A DNA stretch of 44,421 nucleotides from Candidatus Methanoperedens sp. (GTDB lineage: Archaea > Halobacteriota > Methanosarcinia > Methanosarcinales > Methanoperedenaceae): NCBI GenBank assembly GCA_012026795.1, contig VEPM01000036.1, forward strand, positions 1 through 44,421, read 5' to 3'. Position 1 is the first letter of the stretch. Every line of letters starts with the position of its first letter. The notes under the pieces were generated by a model. The model had not been told where the DNA came from and searched no databases. It was given only the letters and a program-made list of their open reading frames with translations. Below are positions 19,045 to 28,059 of the stretch, piece by piece. The position numbers and the translations under genes are program-made.

Positions 19045-20232
19045 ATGAGCCAGGTTGCCGCAGCTGGGGATACAGAGATCAGGCATACAGGAACACATAC
19101 CAGAGGCATACATTCCGGAGAAATAGGAATAGTAGATACACAATACTATAACTTCGCTGCCCGGGATGCACTGGTACTTGAGTCTGGAGAGAGACTTGGG
19201 CCTGTTACTCTTGCTTATGAGACATACGGGAAGCTCAATACCCGGAAGACCAATGCGATCCTTATTCTTCATGCGCTCTCCGGCGATGCTCATGCTGCGG
19301 GATTTCATAGAGGAGCGGATAAACCCGGATGGTGGGATACTATGATAGGACCGGGCAAGGCATTTGATACTGATAAATACTTTATAATATGCTCAAATGT
19401 ACTCGGAGGCTGCATGGGTTCGACAGGCCCATCATCTATCGACCCCGGGACGAAAAGGCCATATGCGCTTGATTTTCCCGTAATCACAATAAAAGATATG
19501 GTAAATGCCCAGCGGCATCTGATCGACTATCTTGGTATCGGAAAACTCTTGAGTGTTGTGGGCGGCTCGATGGGCGGAATGCAAGCCTTACAATGGGCGG
19601 CATCTTTTCCGCATCGGGTGAAATCCGTGATCCCTATTGCCACGACCCTGAAACATTCCCCGCAGCAGATCGCATTCGGCGAGGTGGGAAGACAGGCGAT
19701 AATAGCTGATCCTGACTGGAAGGGAGGAAATTACTATGGAGGAAAAATCCCGGCAAAAGGGCTTGCTATTGCACGTATGGTGGGTCATATCACTTACATG
19801 AGCGATACCTCCATGGGTGAGAAGTTCGGAAGGCGTTTTAAAAATGGGAAAAAGTTATCAAAATTTGGCGCTGATTTTGAAGTGGAAGGATATCTCCATC
19901 ATCATGGCGATATTTTTGTAAAGAGATTCGATGCCAACTCGTACCTTTATATTACCAAAGCCCTGGATTATTTTGATCTTTCTAATGGGAAAACTTTATT
20001 AGAAGTTTTTAATGGTATTACTGCGAAATTCCTGATAATGGCATTTAAGTCAGACTGGCTTTATCCGGTTTACCAGTCAAATGAAATCCTCAAGGTTTGC
20101 AAACTGGCAGGAGTCGAGGCTACGTATTGTGAGATAAATTCTACTTACGGTCATGATGCTTTTCTGCTTGAAGTGGATGAAGAGACGCACCTGATCAGGC
20201 ATTTTCTGAAAAATGTCCACGGATACGAATAG
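19045..20232 (+). CDS. metX: Homoserine O-acetyltransferase
   Basis: 395 aa alpha/beta-hydrolase-fold acyltransferase that acetylates homoserine for MetY. The nucleophile elbow GGSMGGMQ puts the catalytic serine at about 175, with the aspartate near 337 (FKSDWLYP) and the histidine near 370 (YGHDAF). The N-terminal [14 protein letters not shown] and [12 protein letters not shown] fit MetX. Acetyl versus succinyl preference cannot be decided with certainty from sequence. It lies between metY and metW. Confidence 0.93.
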   Translation: MSQVAAAGDTEIRHTGTHTRGIHSGEIGIVDTQYYNFAARDALVLESGERLGPVTLAYETYGKLNTRKTNAILILHALSGDAHAAGFHRGADKPGWWDTMIGPGKAFDTDKYFIICSNVLGGCMGSTGPSSIDPGTKRPYALDFPVITIKDMVNAQRHLIDYLGIGKLLSVVGGSMGGMQALQWAASFPHRVKSVIPIATTLKHSPQQIAFGEVGRQAIIADPDWKGGNYYGGKIPAKGLAIARMVGHITYMSDTSMGEKFGRRFKNGKKLSKFGADFEVEGYLHHHGDIFVKRFDANSYLYITKALDYFDLSNGKTLLEVFNGITAKFLIMAFKSDWLYPVYQSNEILKVCKLAGVEATYCEINSTYGHDAFLLEVDEETHLIRHFLKNVHGYE

Positions 20233-20235
20233 CGG

Positions 20236-20844
20236 ATGAACATGGCTGGATATGGTAATGATTCTCTTAAACTGGATTATAGTATCATCATGGATATGGT
20301 GAGACCGGGCTCATCGGTGCTGGATCTTGGCTGCCATAAAGGTGAGCTGCTCTCTATCCTGATAAGGGAAAATGATGTCAGGGCTCATGGGATCGAAATA
20401 GATGAGAAAGCAATATATGAATGTGTTGCCCTGGGGATCGGGGTTTCACACCAGGATATAGATAACGGGCTTTCGGAATACGGCGACCGGTCATTCGATT
20501 ATGTCATTATGAACCAGAGTCTCCAGCAGGTGAAAAAACCGGATATGGTTTTAAAGGAAGCATTAAGAGTAGGGAAGGAAGTCATTATCGGTTTTCCCAA
20601 CTTCGCACATTATAAGGCGCGCTTTCAGGTATTTTTCAAAGGGCAGACACCAGTTACCCAATCGCTTCCCTACGAATGGTATGAAACTCCAAATCTTCAT
20701 TTCATGAGTATATCGGATTTCAGGAATTATTGCAGAAAGAGGAATATAAAAATAAAAAGCTCAGCTTTTATTATGGAGAACAGGATGATAAATATGTTTC
20801 CAAATTTTTTTGCCCGGACAGGGATATTCCTGATATCCAGATGA
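20236..20844 (+). CDS. metW: Methionine biosynthesis protein MetW (methyltransferase fold)
   Basis: 202 aa. MRPG..VLDLGCHKGELLSIL is the SAM-binding loop; HGIEIDEKAI and FDYVIMNQSLQQVKKPDMVL follow as in MetW, which pairs with MetX in many genomes and is needed for full homoserine acylation. It starts 3 nt after metX. An alternative start at 20242 is possible. Confidence 0.9.
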   Translation: MNMAGYGNDSLKLDYSIIMDMVRPGSSVLDLGCHKGELLSILIRENDVRAHGIEIDEKAIYECVALGIGVSHQDIDNGLSEYGDRSFDYVIMNQSLQQVKKPDMVLKEALRVGKEVIIGFPNFAHYKARFQVFFKGQTPVTQSLPYEWYETPNLHFMSISDFRNYCRKRNIKIKSSAFIMENRMINMFPNFFARTGIFLISR

Positions 20845-20870
20845 AGGATTTGATAACCGATACGGGAACA

Positions 20871-20939
20871 TTGCCACAAACATTCGTTTTTCCAAATAGA
20901 TATGACAACACTTGCTGATTTCTATAACACTATATATCT
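20871..20939 (+). promoter_or_regulatory. Bipartite operator plus TATA box, site 5 of 10
   Basis: TTGCC at 20871 and TTGCTGATTTCT at 20912, 41 nt apart; TATATATC at 20931, 27 nt before the MFS ATG at 20958. No ribosome site, so the transcript is probably leaderless. Confidence 0.75.
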
Positions 20940-20957
20940 TCTTTTCAGAGTTTAGCC

Positions 20958-22169
20958 ATGGAATTTTTTGAGCGAAATGAGCTTCTCATCAATTTTATGC
21001 TTGTGAACATCAGCTCAGGGATTGCTGTTGGAATGATGAATTTTATCATTCCCATATATGCACTCAGTCTCAATGCAACCTCTATTGAAATCGGCCTGAT
21101 AAAAGGATTTACAGGGATAGGGGATTTGCTGATAGTTCTACCTGCCGGATTTCTTATAGATTATTTTGGCTCAAGAAAGATGTATTCTGTAAGTTGTATA
21201 TTCGGATCTTTGATAATAATTTCCATTTCATTTGCAACCAATGCCAGTTTTCTCCTGTTAATAATGTTGTTCTACGGGATAGCGAAAACTATCAGGACAA
21301 CCTCAAACAATGCTGATTTTTTTAAACATATGAACACTATCGGAGTCAGTAAAGCCGGCTTTTTTAAGGGCTCAATAACCATAGGATCGGCGTTAATCGG
21401 TCCGTTAATCGGGGGAATAGCGATTTTAGCCATGGGTTATACAAGTTATTTTGTATTAACGAGCGCATTCCTGCTTTTACCGCTTATTATAATATCCTCC
21501 CGCTTATACCGCGAAAATACCTCTCCGGTAAAACCAAAGATTATTAGCTTCATTGATACTTCAAACCATTATAAGTCTCTTACGAAGAATAAGCTCCTCG
21601 TTAGCGCAACTATAAAAAATGGTTTGAATTCCGCATTTTTCATGACCTTTACAACCTTTATAATCGTGCTGGCGATCAAAGACCTGGGTCTATCCCCTGG
21701 CATAGCTGCGGCGCTTATCTCTATAAAAGGGGTATCCACATTGTTTGTTGTATTCTTCGGGGGGACATACCTCCAGAAAAACAATAATGGTTTATATTTA
21801 TTTGCTTACCTTACAACTATCTTTTCGCTCCTTCTTTTAGGGATTGGGACTGATTCTATCGCGCTGGGTATAGCCTCTCTGGTAAATGGCGTAGGCACCG
21901 GTCTTATAACCCTGATCAATTTTACAGAGGTTGGAAATATTGATGGGGAGAAAGGTAAGATAGCGGGGTTTTTTTCTTTTGGCAACGCCCTGGGTTCGAT
22001 CACAGGACCTACACTTGCCGGAATGATAGGGGATGCCCTGGGTGTACAGGCGATATTCCTTGCATTTATAGTGCCATTTGGCATGCTGGCGATCTATACT
22101 TTCTTAGACAGAAGAAAAAATAGAATTGAATCGGAAAATACTGCCGCAACTATGCAGATTATGGAATAA
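20958..22169 (+). CDS. MFS transporter, paralogue 1
   Basis: 403 aa with about twelve membrane segments. The MFS motif A appears as GFLIDYFGSRKMYSV between helices 2 and 3. Start is directly downstream of the TATA box (leaderless). It is clearly paralogous to the protein at 23801 (shared MMNFIIPIYALSLNATSxEIGLIKG and GEKGKIAGxFS stretches). Each copy is followed by a gene of the 2-hydroxyacyl-CoA dehydratase/activase group. Substrate unknown; import or export of a compound handled by those enzymes is inference. Confidence 0.9.
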   Translation: MEFFERNELLINFMLVNISSGIAVGMMNFIIPIYALSLNATSIEIGLIKGFTGIGDLLIVLPAGFLIDYFGSRKMYSVSCIFGSLIIISISFATNASFLLLIMLFYGIAKTIRTTSNNADFFKHMNTIGVSKAGFFKGSITIGSALIGPLIGGIAILAMGYTSYFVLTSAFLLLPLIIISSRLYRENTSPVKPKIISFIDTSNHYKSLTKNKLLVSATIKNGLNSAFFMTFTTFIIVLAIKDLGLSPGIAAALISIKGVSTLFVVFFGGTYLQKNNNGLYLFAYLTTIFSLLLLGIGTDSIALGIASLVNGVGTGLITLINFTEVGNIDGEKGKIAGFFSFGNALGSITGPTLAGMIGDALGVQAIFLAFIVPFGMLAIYTFLDRRKNRIESENTAATMQIME

Positions 22170-22208
22170 ACATGGCTATTGTTGCTGATTTCTAAACTGT
22201 ATTATAAG
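22141..22208 (+). promoter_or_regulatory. Bipartite operator plus TATA box, site 6 of 10
   Basis: CTGCC at 22141 (inside the 3' end of the MFS gene) and TTGCTGATTTCTA at 22182, 41 nt apart; TATTATAAG at 22200. Part of the roughly 90-nt block shared with 316-402 and 24964-25050. Confidence 0.7.
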
Positions 22209-22290
22209 AATAGTGTGTAGTATGGATTATTCTCATAAAAGGATATAACAATGAGTTAATAAAAAACAAGAATCTTCTGGAGTTGGAAGC

Positions 22291-23688
22291 ATGAGCGAAT
22301 CAAAAACACAATTCAGGTACCCTGAAGAAATAGGGCCGGCATTCAAAGAGACCGATGGTTTGAGATTTAGTGACGGGGGGCAGGTTTCTGCTGCAGAAAT
22401 ATGGGACTTCATGACAAAGGAAGCGCCTGTGAGATTTCCCAACGCTTTTGATACAAATATTTATTTCAGGGGCATCTCAACTGATGCAAATTTATTCAGC
22501 GGCATCAAGCGCAATTACCTTAATCTGACCCTAAAGGATAGATTGATGGAGTCACACAAAAAAGGCATTCCCGCAGTATTCATACAGGGCGGGCAGACCG
22601 TTGAACCCTACTATGCAGCAGGCAGCATACCGGTCAGGCCAGGAGTCGTGAATGGATGGGCCCGTAACATTGTTGAAGGGCTGAACACGAGACAATCCAA
22701 CCAGAGGGGCATGTCCATCTTAGAAGGAGGAAGAAGAGCCCTGACAGTTGATTCCTGCGGCCAGATAGCGGCTCATGCAGCACTTGAGGAAAATTTAGTA
22801 CCCATTGATCTTGTTGCTCCCTATCTTTGCCTTCGCTGCTCAGACATGGCATACCTTGTCGAATCCCATCGTCACGGAAAAACAACCGTTCCGCTCCATC
22901 TTGTGGATTTTCCGGTTGGGCAGCAGGGTGAATGGAGAAAAGAGTACCTTATAACAGAATTGGAAACCCTGATAACAAAAATTAACAAAATTTCTAATAA
23001 AAAGCTCACTGATGAAGAATTAAGAGATGAATTAAAACAAGAGATAAAACGTGAAAACCATGCCCGGCAGCTTCTGCGTGAATCTTATGAACTGAGATGG
23101 TCAGCAAAAGTTCCGCCTACGAACAGCGTAGATCACAGCAGTACCGTATCTATTGGTATAGACGGCTGCGGTGATTTCTCGGCAGCAACTGATGTTTTGG
23201 AAGAAACGCGCGATGAGACAAAAGACAGGGTCAAACACGGCGTTAAAGGCACCGGCCTGGCTGATGACCCGGTAAGGCTTTGGGTATGCGGATCCTGTGT
23301 CGGACCAAATGCCGTACGGGTTGACAGGGCAGGCGGTGTTATTATTGGCAAGGATGACTGGTGGAGCGAAGCTGTCACAGATGTAAAAGAAACAGGTGAT
23401 CCCTATGAGAACCTGGCAGAAGCAATTTTATCGTTCCCGTATGAACTACCCACCGAAGAAAGGGCTGAATGGACTGCCCGGCAGGTAAAAAAATCAAGAG
23501 CAGATGGAGCTATTTTCTATTTTGCATGGGGATGCAACTATCAGTCCGGCGTAGCCAGGATGATCGCTGATATCATAAAAGAAAGAACAGGTGTCCCGAC
23601 TATCAATATTGAAGCCGAGATTACATCAGCAGAAGGTCTCGAGCAACCTCATAACAGGATCGAATCTTTCATTGAAATGTTAAGCTGA
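22291..23688 (+). CDS. 2-hydroxyacyl-CoA dehydratase family protein with six conserved Cys
   Basis: 465 aa, HgdB/BcrB-like fold family. Cysteines at 156 (DSCG), 180 and 183 (CLRC), 333 and 336 (CGSC) and 415 (WGC) are all kept in the paralogue at 28060; a seventh, C293, is not. Classical HgdB/BcrC subunits use three Cys for one 4Fe-4S cluster, whereas double-cubane cluster proteins use six, so a larger cluster is plausible here. Such proteins receive electrons from an ATP-dependent activase like the one at 25083. CoA-dependence and substrate are unknown; a reductase for a small molecule is inference. It has its own promoter (site 6). Confidence 0.8.
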   Translation: MSESKTQFRYPEEIGPAFKETDGLRFSDGGQVSAAEIWDFMTKEAPVRFPNAFDTNIYFRGISTDANLFSGIKRNYLNLTLKDRLMESHKKGIPAVFIQGGQTVEPYYAAGSIPVRPGVVNGWARNIVEGLNTRQSNQRGMSILEGGRRALTVDSCGQIAAHAALEENLVPIDLVAPYLCLRCSDMAYLVESHRHGKTTVPLHLVDFPVGQQGEWRKEYLITELETLITKINKISNKKLTDEELRDELKQEIKRENHARQLLRESYELRWSAKVPPTNSVDHSSTVSIGIDGCGDFSAATDVLEETRDETKDRVKHGVKGTGLADDPVRLWVCGSCVGPNAVRVDRAGGVIIGKDDWWSEAVTDVKETGDPYENLAEAILSFPYELPTEERAEWTARQVKKSRADGAIFYFAWGCNYQSGVARMIADIIKERTGVPTINIEAEITSAEGLEQPHNRIESFIEMLS

Positions 23689-23712
23689 AGGGTCTTAACA
23701 TATTGATTTTTC

Positions 23713-23780
23713 TTGCCTCTAATGTTCGCCTTTCAGAATAAATACGACAACACTTGCTGAATTAATTACTGCTATATATC
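23713..23780 (+). promoter_or_regulatory. Bipartite operator plus TATA box, site 7 of 10
   Basis: TTGCC at 23713 and TTGCTGAATT at 23754, 41 nt apart; TATATATC at 23773, 28 nt before the ATG at 23801. Leaderless arrangement, as at site 5. Confidence 0.75.
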
Positions 23781-23800
23781 TTCTCTTTAGACTCTGGACT

Positions 23801-24970
23801 ATGAAGATTTCCGGTGCTAATGGTCTTATCCTTAAATTCATGCTCATAAATATCAGTACCGGGATCGCGATGGGTATGATGAATTTGATCTTACCGATAT
23901 ACGCTCTCAGCCTGAACGCAACATCAACCCAGATCGGCCTGATTAAAGGCATCTCAGGACTTGGAGATTTGCTGATCGTACTGCCTGCTGGATTCCTGGT
24001 GGATTATCTTGGCTCGAAAAAAATGTACTCTGTAAGCGCTGTCCTGGGAGCTTTAATAATCATGTCGCTCTCCTTTGCTACCAATATTATACTTCTCCTG
24101 CTTGTGATGTTGTTCTTCGGGATGGCCAGGACTTTAAGGACCACTGCTCTTAGCGCTGATTTTTTCAAGAACATGAACACTATTGGGGCAAAAAGAGGAG
24201 GATGGTTCAAAGGCTCGATGAACATGGGAGGATCGTTCATTGGTCCTGTGATCGGAGGGATAGCTGCAATAGCTCTTGGTTTTACGAGCTATTTCGCACT
24301 CACAAGTGCATTTTTACTTGCGCCATTCATAGTGATCCTTGCTCGTACAAACCATAATAGCAAATCCCAGTTCAAACCAAAGAATCCAAGTTTCACAGAT
24401 GCCTCAAATCATTACAGGTCACTTGTAAAAAACAGGGCTTTAGTATCTGCCACCATTATAGAAAGCCTGAACAGTGCAATATTTGTAACTTTTACCACAT
24501 TCATTACTGTCCTGGTGATCAAGGACCTGGGTCTTTCTCCTGAAATTGCAGCTATGTTAATATCATTGAAAGGTGGAGCTACGATCCTTGTTGTTTTTTT
24601 CTGCGGTCATTTACTTTGCAGGAATAACAATCACCTGTACCTGATAAGCTTTATTGTAACTATTCTTGCATTGGTGCTATTGGGGACGAGTAAAGATACC
24701 ACCATGCTGGCAATAGCTTCTGTGGTCCTTGGCATAGGCGGGGGTATGATAACTCTTATCACTTTTACCCAGGTCGGGAATATTGAAGGAGAAAAAGGTA
24801 AGATAGCAGGGGTCTTTTCGTGTGGCCTGGGTATTGCCTCTATTTTCGGACCAACGCTTGGAGGAATGATCGGGGATATTTTCAATGTCCAGGCAATTTT
24901 CCTGTCATTTGTACCGCTTTTCGGTGCGCTTTCATTCTATACTTTTTTGGAAAACAGGAAACAGAATTGA
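23801..24970 (+). CDS. MFS transporter, paralogue 2
   Basis: 389 aa, about twelve membrane segments, motif A as GFLVDYLGSKKMYSV. Paralogue of the MFS protein at 20958, with the same leaderless start and the same operator, so gene and promoter were duplicated together. The activase operon follows 112 nt later behind its own copy of the operator. Confidence 0.9.
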   Translation: MKISGANGLILKFMLINISTGIAMGMMNLILPIYALSLNATSTQIGLIKGISGLGDLLIVLPAGFLVDYLGSKKMYSVSAVLGALIIMSLSFATNIILLLLVMLFFGMARTLRTTALSADFFKNMNTIGAKRGGWFKGSMNMGGSFIGPVIGGIAAIALGFTSYFALTSAFLLAPFIVILARTNHNSKSQFKPKNPSFTDASNHYRSLVKNRALVSATIIESLNSAIFVTFTTFITVLVIKDLGLSPEIAAMLISLKGGATILVVFFCGHLLCRNNNHLYLISFIVTILALVLLGTSKDTTMLAIASVVLGIGGGMITLITFTQVGNIEGEKGKIAGVFSCGLGIASIFGPTLGGMIGDIFNVQAIFLSFVPLFGALSFYTFLENRKQN

Positions 24971-24981
24971 ACCGGAAATTA

Positions 24982-25049
24982 TTGCCGTAACTATACAGAA
25001 TCCGGAAGAAATTAGGCGACAGTTGCTGGTTTCTAAAGAGTATTATAAG
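24982..25049 (+). promoter_or_regulatory. Bipartite operator plus TATA box, site 8 of 10
   Basis: TTGCC at 24982 and TTGCTGGTTTCTA at 25023, 41 nt apart; TATTATAAG at 25041. It drives the activase operon at 25083, which has an AGGAGG ribosome site at 25072-25077. Confidence 0.75.
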
Positions 25050-25082
25050 AACAGGGAATAGAGTGGTTATCAGGAGGATAAT

Positions 25083-25889
25083 ATGACAACAAAATCAGAT
25101 AATATACCAAAATTTGCTGGAGTAGATGTGGGATCGCTGACAACCAAATCCGTGATCATATCAAATGGCTCGATAGCTGGCTATAGCCTGATCCCGACAG
25201 GAATAGATACTGAAGAGAATGGGCGGCTCGCACTCAAAAAAGCGCTTGAGTCGGCAAACCTGAAACGTGAAGACCTGAAATATATCGTCGCTACAGGTTA
25301 TGGGAGGATCTCAGCGCCATACGCAGACAAGACTGTGACCGAAATAACATGCCATGCAAGAGGCGCGCATTACCTGCATCCCACCACAAGAACAATTATC
25401 GATATGGGTGGACAGGACTGCAAAGCGATACGCCTGGATAAGGATGGGAATGTCGTGGATTTTGCCATGAACGATAAATGCGCCGCAGGTACGGGACGAT
25501 TCCTTGAAGTGATGGCCAACGTGTTCAAGGTCAAATTAAACGATCTTGGTCCCCTGGCGCTAAAGGCAAAAGAAATCGTGCCCATGAGCAGCACATGCAC
25601 TGTCTTTGCTGAATCGGAAACTGTTTCCCTCCTGGCCAGGGGAGAAAAACCGGAGAACATTCTCAAAGGGATACACCATGCCATTGCCAACAGGGTATCA
25701 GGCATGTTCTCGCGCGTGGGCGTGGAAAGTGATGTCTTCTTCTCAGGAGGGGTTGCAAAAAATACAGGAATGAAATCCGCACTTGAGGAGGTGCTGAAAG
25801 CCAAAATAGTGGCGCCTGAGTATGATCCCCAGTTAGTGGGAGCGCTTGGGGCCGCAGTGCTTGCAAGAAACTACAGTGGAAAGGTATGA
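25083..25889 (+). CDS. ATP-dependent activase (BadF/BadG/BcrA/HgdC family)
   Basis: 268 aa, ASKHA-fold ATPase ('archerase'). GVDVGSLTTKSVI binds ATP phosphate; C133 (NDKCAAGTGRF) and C172 (SSTCTVFAESE) are the two cysteines that hold the inter-subunit 4Fe-4S cluster of the homodimer; the C-terminal GGVAKNTGMKSALE and LVGALGAAVLAR motifs are standard. It uses ATP to send low-potential electrons to a dehydratase or reductase partner, here most likely the proteins at 25886, 28060 and 22291. The stop is 4 nt into the next gene. Length is normal for HgdC-type activases. Confidence 0.93.
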   Translation: MTTKSDNIPKFAGVDVGSLTTKSVIISNGSIAGYSLIPTGIDTEENGRLALKKALESANLKREDLKYIVATGYGRISAPYADKTVTEITCHARGAHYLHPTTRTIIDMGGQDCKAIRLDKDGNVVDFAMNDKCAAGTGRFLEVMANVFKVKLNDLGPLALKAKEIVPMSSTCTVFAESETVSLLARGEKPENILKGIHHAIANRVSGMFSRVGVESDVFFSGGVAKNTGMKSALEEVLKAKIVAPEYDPQLVGALGAAVLARNYSGKV

Positions 25890-27079
25890 AAATGGTATTA
25901 GGAAGTTTGGAAAAAATAAACCAGGCTGTAAAGGACAGGCCGCAGGAGCTTGTAAAAGCAAGAGAAAAAGGAGCAAAAGTCGCAGGCTGGTTCAATTACA
26001 ATATCCCTGAAGAGATCATCCATGCCCTTGGATTGATCCCGGTAAGGCTTGGAGCAGGAGGAGATGACAGGCTTGTCGAAATCGGCGGCAGATATATTTC
26101 AACAAAAAATTGCGTTTATACAAGAGAACTTGTGGGACTTTTTGCCCGGAATCAGGATCCATATATCATAAATTCGGATATAGTCGCAGTAGATGCGACC
26201 TGCCTGCAAACATACCGTGTGGCAGAGGTTATAAAGCATTATTTTAAGGTGAACACACTGATACTCGGAGTACCAAAGCATTTCTCTGAGCCTGAAGGGC
26301 AGGAATATTTCAGGAAAGAACTGGAATCGTTCACACAGAAACTGGAAGAATTTTCCGGAAATAAACTTGATGAGAATAAGCTCTCAGAATCCATCAAACT
26401 CTACAATGACATAAGAAAATCCCTGAAACAATTATACAAATACCAGGCAATAGGACACCAGCCCATAAAATGGCGCGAGGTTTTCGATGTGGTACATGCG
26501 GGATTCTACCTTGACAGGGAAAATTACCTTTCATTGTTGAAGGAACTGCTAACTGAACTGAAAGAAAAACATGGTGAACCGGTAATCGGGAAGCTGAATG
26601 GAGATGCCCGTATCCTGGTATCAGGAAGCATAATTCCACCAGGAGATACAAAATTGATCAATATTATAGAGCAGGTTGGGGGAAGAATAGTGGGTGATGA
26701 CCTGTGGTCAGGTCTTAATCCTTCACTTGATATAAATATCAGGGAAGCATCCATAAAAGGGATCGCAGATGCGTATATCAACCGTGTTCCGCATGCTGCG
26801 CTTCCTTTTCTGGACCTGGAAACAGACAGGAGGCTCAAAAACCTGAAGCGCCTTGTCAGGGACCACAGGGCACAGGGGGTATTATATCACACATTGCGCT
26901 ACTGCGACGCATTCTCCTTCAAAGCCGCGGAAACAAAGAACGTACTGAAAGCAGAAGGTGTGCCGCTGCTTGAGATACACACAGAGTATGCAGGCTCTGA
27001 CGTTGAAGCAATAAGAACCAGGGCCGAGGCTTTTGTCGAGCTGATAAGAAATAAGAATATTCTTGAGAGTGAGGCTTGA
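25886..27079 (+). CDS. 2-hydroxyacyl-CoA dehydratase subunit-like protein with three Cys
   Basis: 397 aa, HgdB/BcrB/BcrC-like. It has only three cysteines, C76 (NCVYTRE), C106 (ATCLQTYR) and C340 (RYCDAFSFKA), the classical set for one 4Fe-4S cluster. Motifs VAGWFNYNIPEEIIHALGLIPVRL and SGSIIPPGD fit the family. It overlaps the activase gene by 4 nt, which marks it as a direct electron acceptor of that activase. As a single such subunit it could form a homodimer or pair with a 6-Cys paralogue. The reaction is not predictable. Confidence 0.88.
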   Translation: MKMVLGSLEKINQAVKDRPQELVKAREKGAKVAGWFNYNIPEEIIHALGLIPVRLGAGGDDRLVEIGGRYISTKNCVYTRELVGLFARNQDPYIINSDIVAVDATCLQTYRVAEVIKHYFKVNTLILGVPKHFSEPEGQEYFRKELESFTQKLEEFSGNKLDENKLSESIKLYNDIRKSLKQLYKYQAIGHQPIKWREVFDVVHAGFYLDRENYLSLLKELLTELKEKHGEPVIGKLNGDARILVSGSIIPPGDTKLINIIEQVGGRIVGDDLWSGLNPSLDINIREASIKGIADAYINRVPHAALPFLDLETDRRLKNLKRLVRDHRAQGVLYHTLRYCDAFSFKAAETKNVLKAEGVPLLEIHTEYAGSDVEAIRTRAEAFVELIRNKNILESEA

Positions 27080-27144
27080 ACCTGTGGTTTGCCCTCAATG
27101 TAAGCAAAATATGAACTGTATGATCAAAAAACCAGGAGTTAATT

Positions 27145-28005
27145 ATGTCAGGAGAAATATTCAGTAATAAGGAAGAATTTAAGGAACTAACTATCGAAAC
27201 CAGTCGTCTGGAAAAGAGATTAAATAATCTGAAAGAAAGAGTGATAGGACGGTCGCATGGCCTGGTACTTATTTTTTTGTTTTTTATAGCATGGGAGATA
27301 TTACCCAGAAGCGGAGTAGTCAGTTCCATATTCGTCCCTCCATTTTCCGATACGATCCTGGCCATGAAAAATTTAGCTCTGTCCGGAGAATTGTTTTTCC
27401 ATCTCAAAGCAAGTATGGAAAGATCCCTGATAGGATTCATGTTAGCGGCTATTGTTGCGATTCCGCTGGGATTCGTTATGGGATGGTACACGCGTTTTGA
27501 GAAATATACGGATTTGTTCATGCAGACTTTAAGAAATACATCGCAATTTGCCCTGCTTCCGTTATTTATTCTACTGCTCGGGATTGGCGAAGTATCAAAA
27601 ATCGCAATGGTATTTTATGCCGCAGTCTGGTTCATGCTGATTAACACAATAAGCGGAGTAAAAAATGTAGATCCTCTCTATATAAAGGCTGCCAAATCGT
27701 TCGGGATATCGAATTATCATTTGTTCAAGAAAATCATACTTCCGGGATCTTTTCCTTCTATAATTGCCGGCGCAAGGCTATCTGCAAAATCTGCTGTGAT
27801 GGTAGTGATAGCCGCCGAGATGCTGGCTGCTAAATCAGGATTAGGATATTTTATCCAGGATTCCCAGTTAATGTTTCGCATCCCGGACATGTATGCAGGA
27901 ATATTAACACTTTCAATAATTGGTGTTTCAATGAATTATATTCTTATCTGGATCGAAAAGAGGGCAACATACTGGAAAGGGGATATTGATTCTGCAATAT
28001 CGTAA
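27145..28005 (+). CDS. Nitrate/sulfonate/taurine-type ABC permease, second copy
   Basis: 286 aa, SsuC/TauC-like, with about six membrane segments and the EAA loop VDPLYIKAAKSFGISNYHLFKKIILP. It is a paralogue of the permease at 15018, with about 25 extra N-terminal residues (SRLEKRLNNLKERV, possibly coiled coil). No ATPase gene accompanies it, so it may borrow the ATPase at 14270. An AGGAG ribosome site precedes the ATG. Confidence 0.88.
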   Translation: MSGEIFSNKEEFKELTIETSRLEKRLNNLKERVIGRSHGLVLIFLFFIAWEILPRSGVVSSIFVPPFSDTILAMKNLALSGELFFHLKASMERSLIGFMLAAIVAIPLGFVMGWYTRFEKYTDLFMQTLRNTSQFALLPLFILLLGIGEVSKIAMVFYAAVWFMLINTISGVKNVDPLYIKAAKSFGISNYHLFKKIILPGSFPSIIAGARLSAKSAVMVVIAAEMLAAKSGLGYFIQDSQLMFRIPDMYAGILTLSIIGVSMNYILIWIEKRATYWKGDIDSAIS

Positions 28006-28059
28006 CAATAAAAAATTTTCAGAGTGATGTAGAAAATAAAAATAAACTGGTATAAAAAT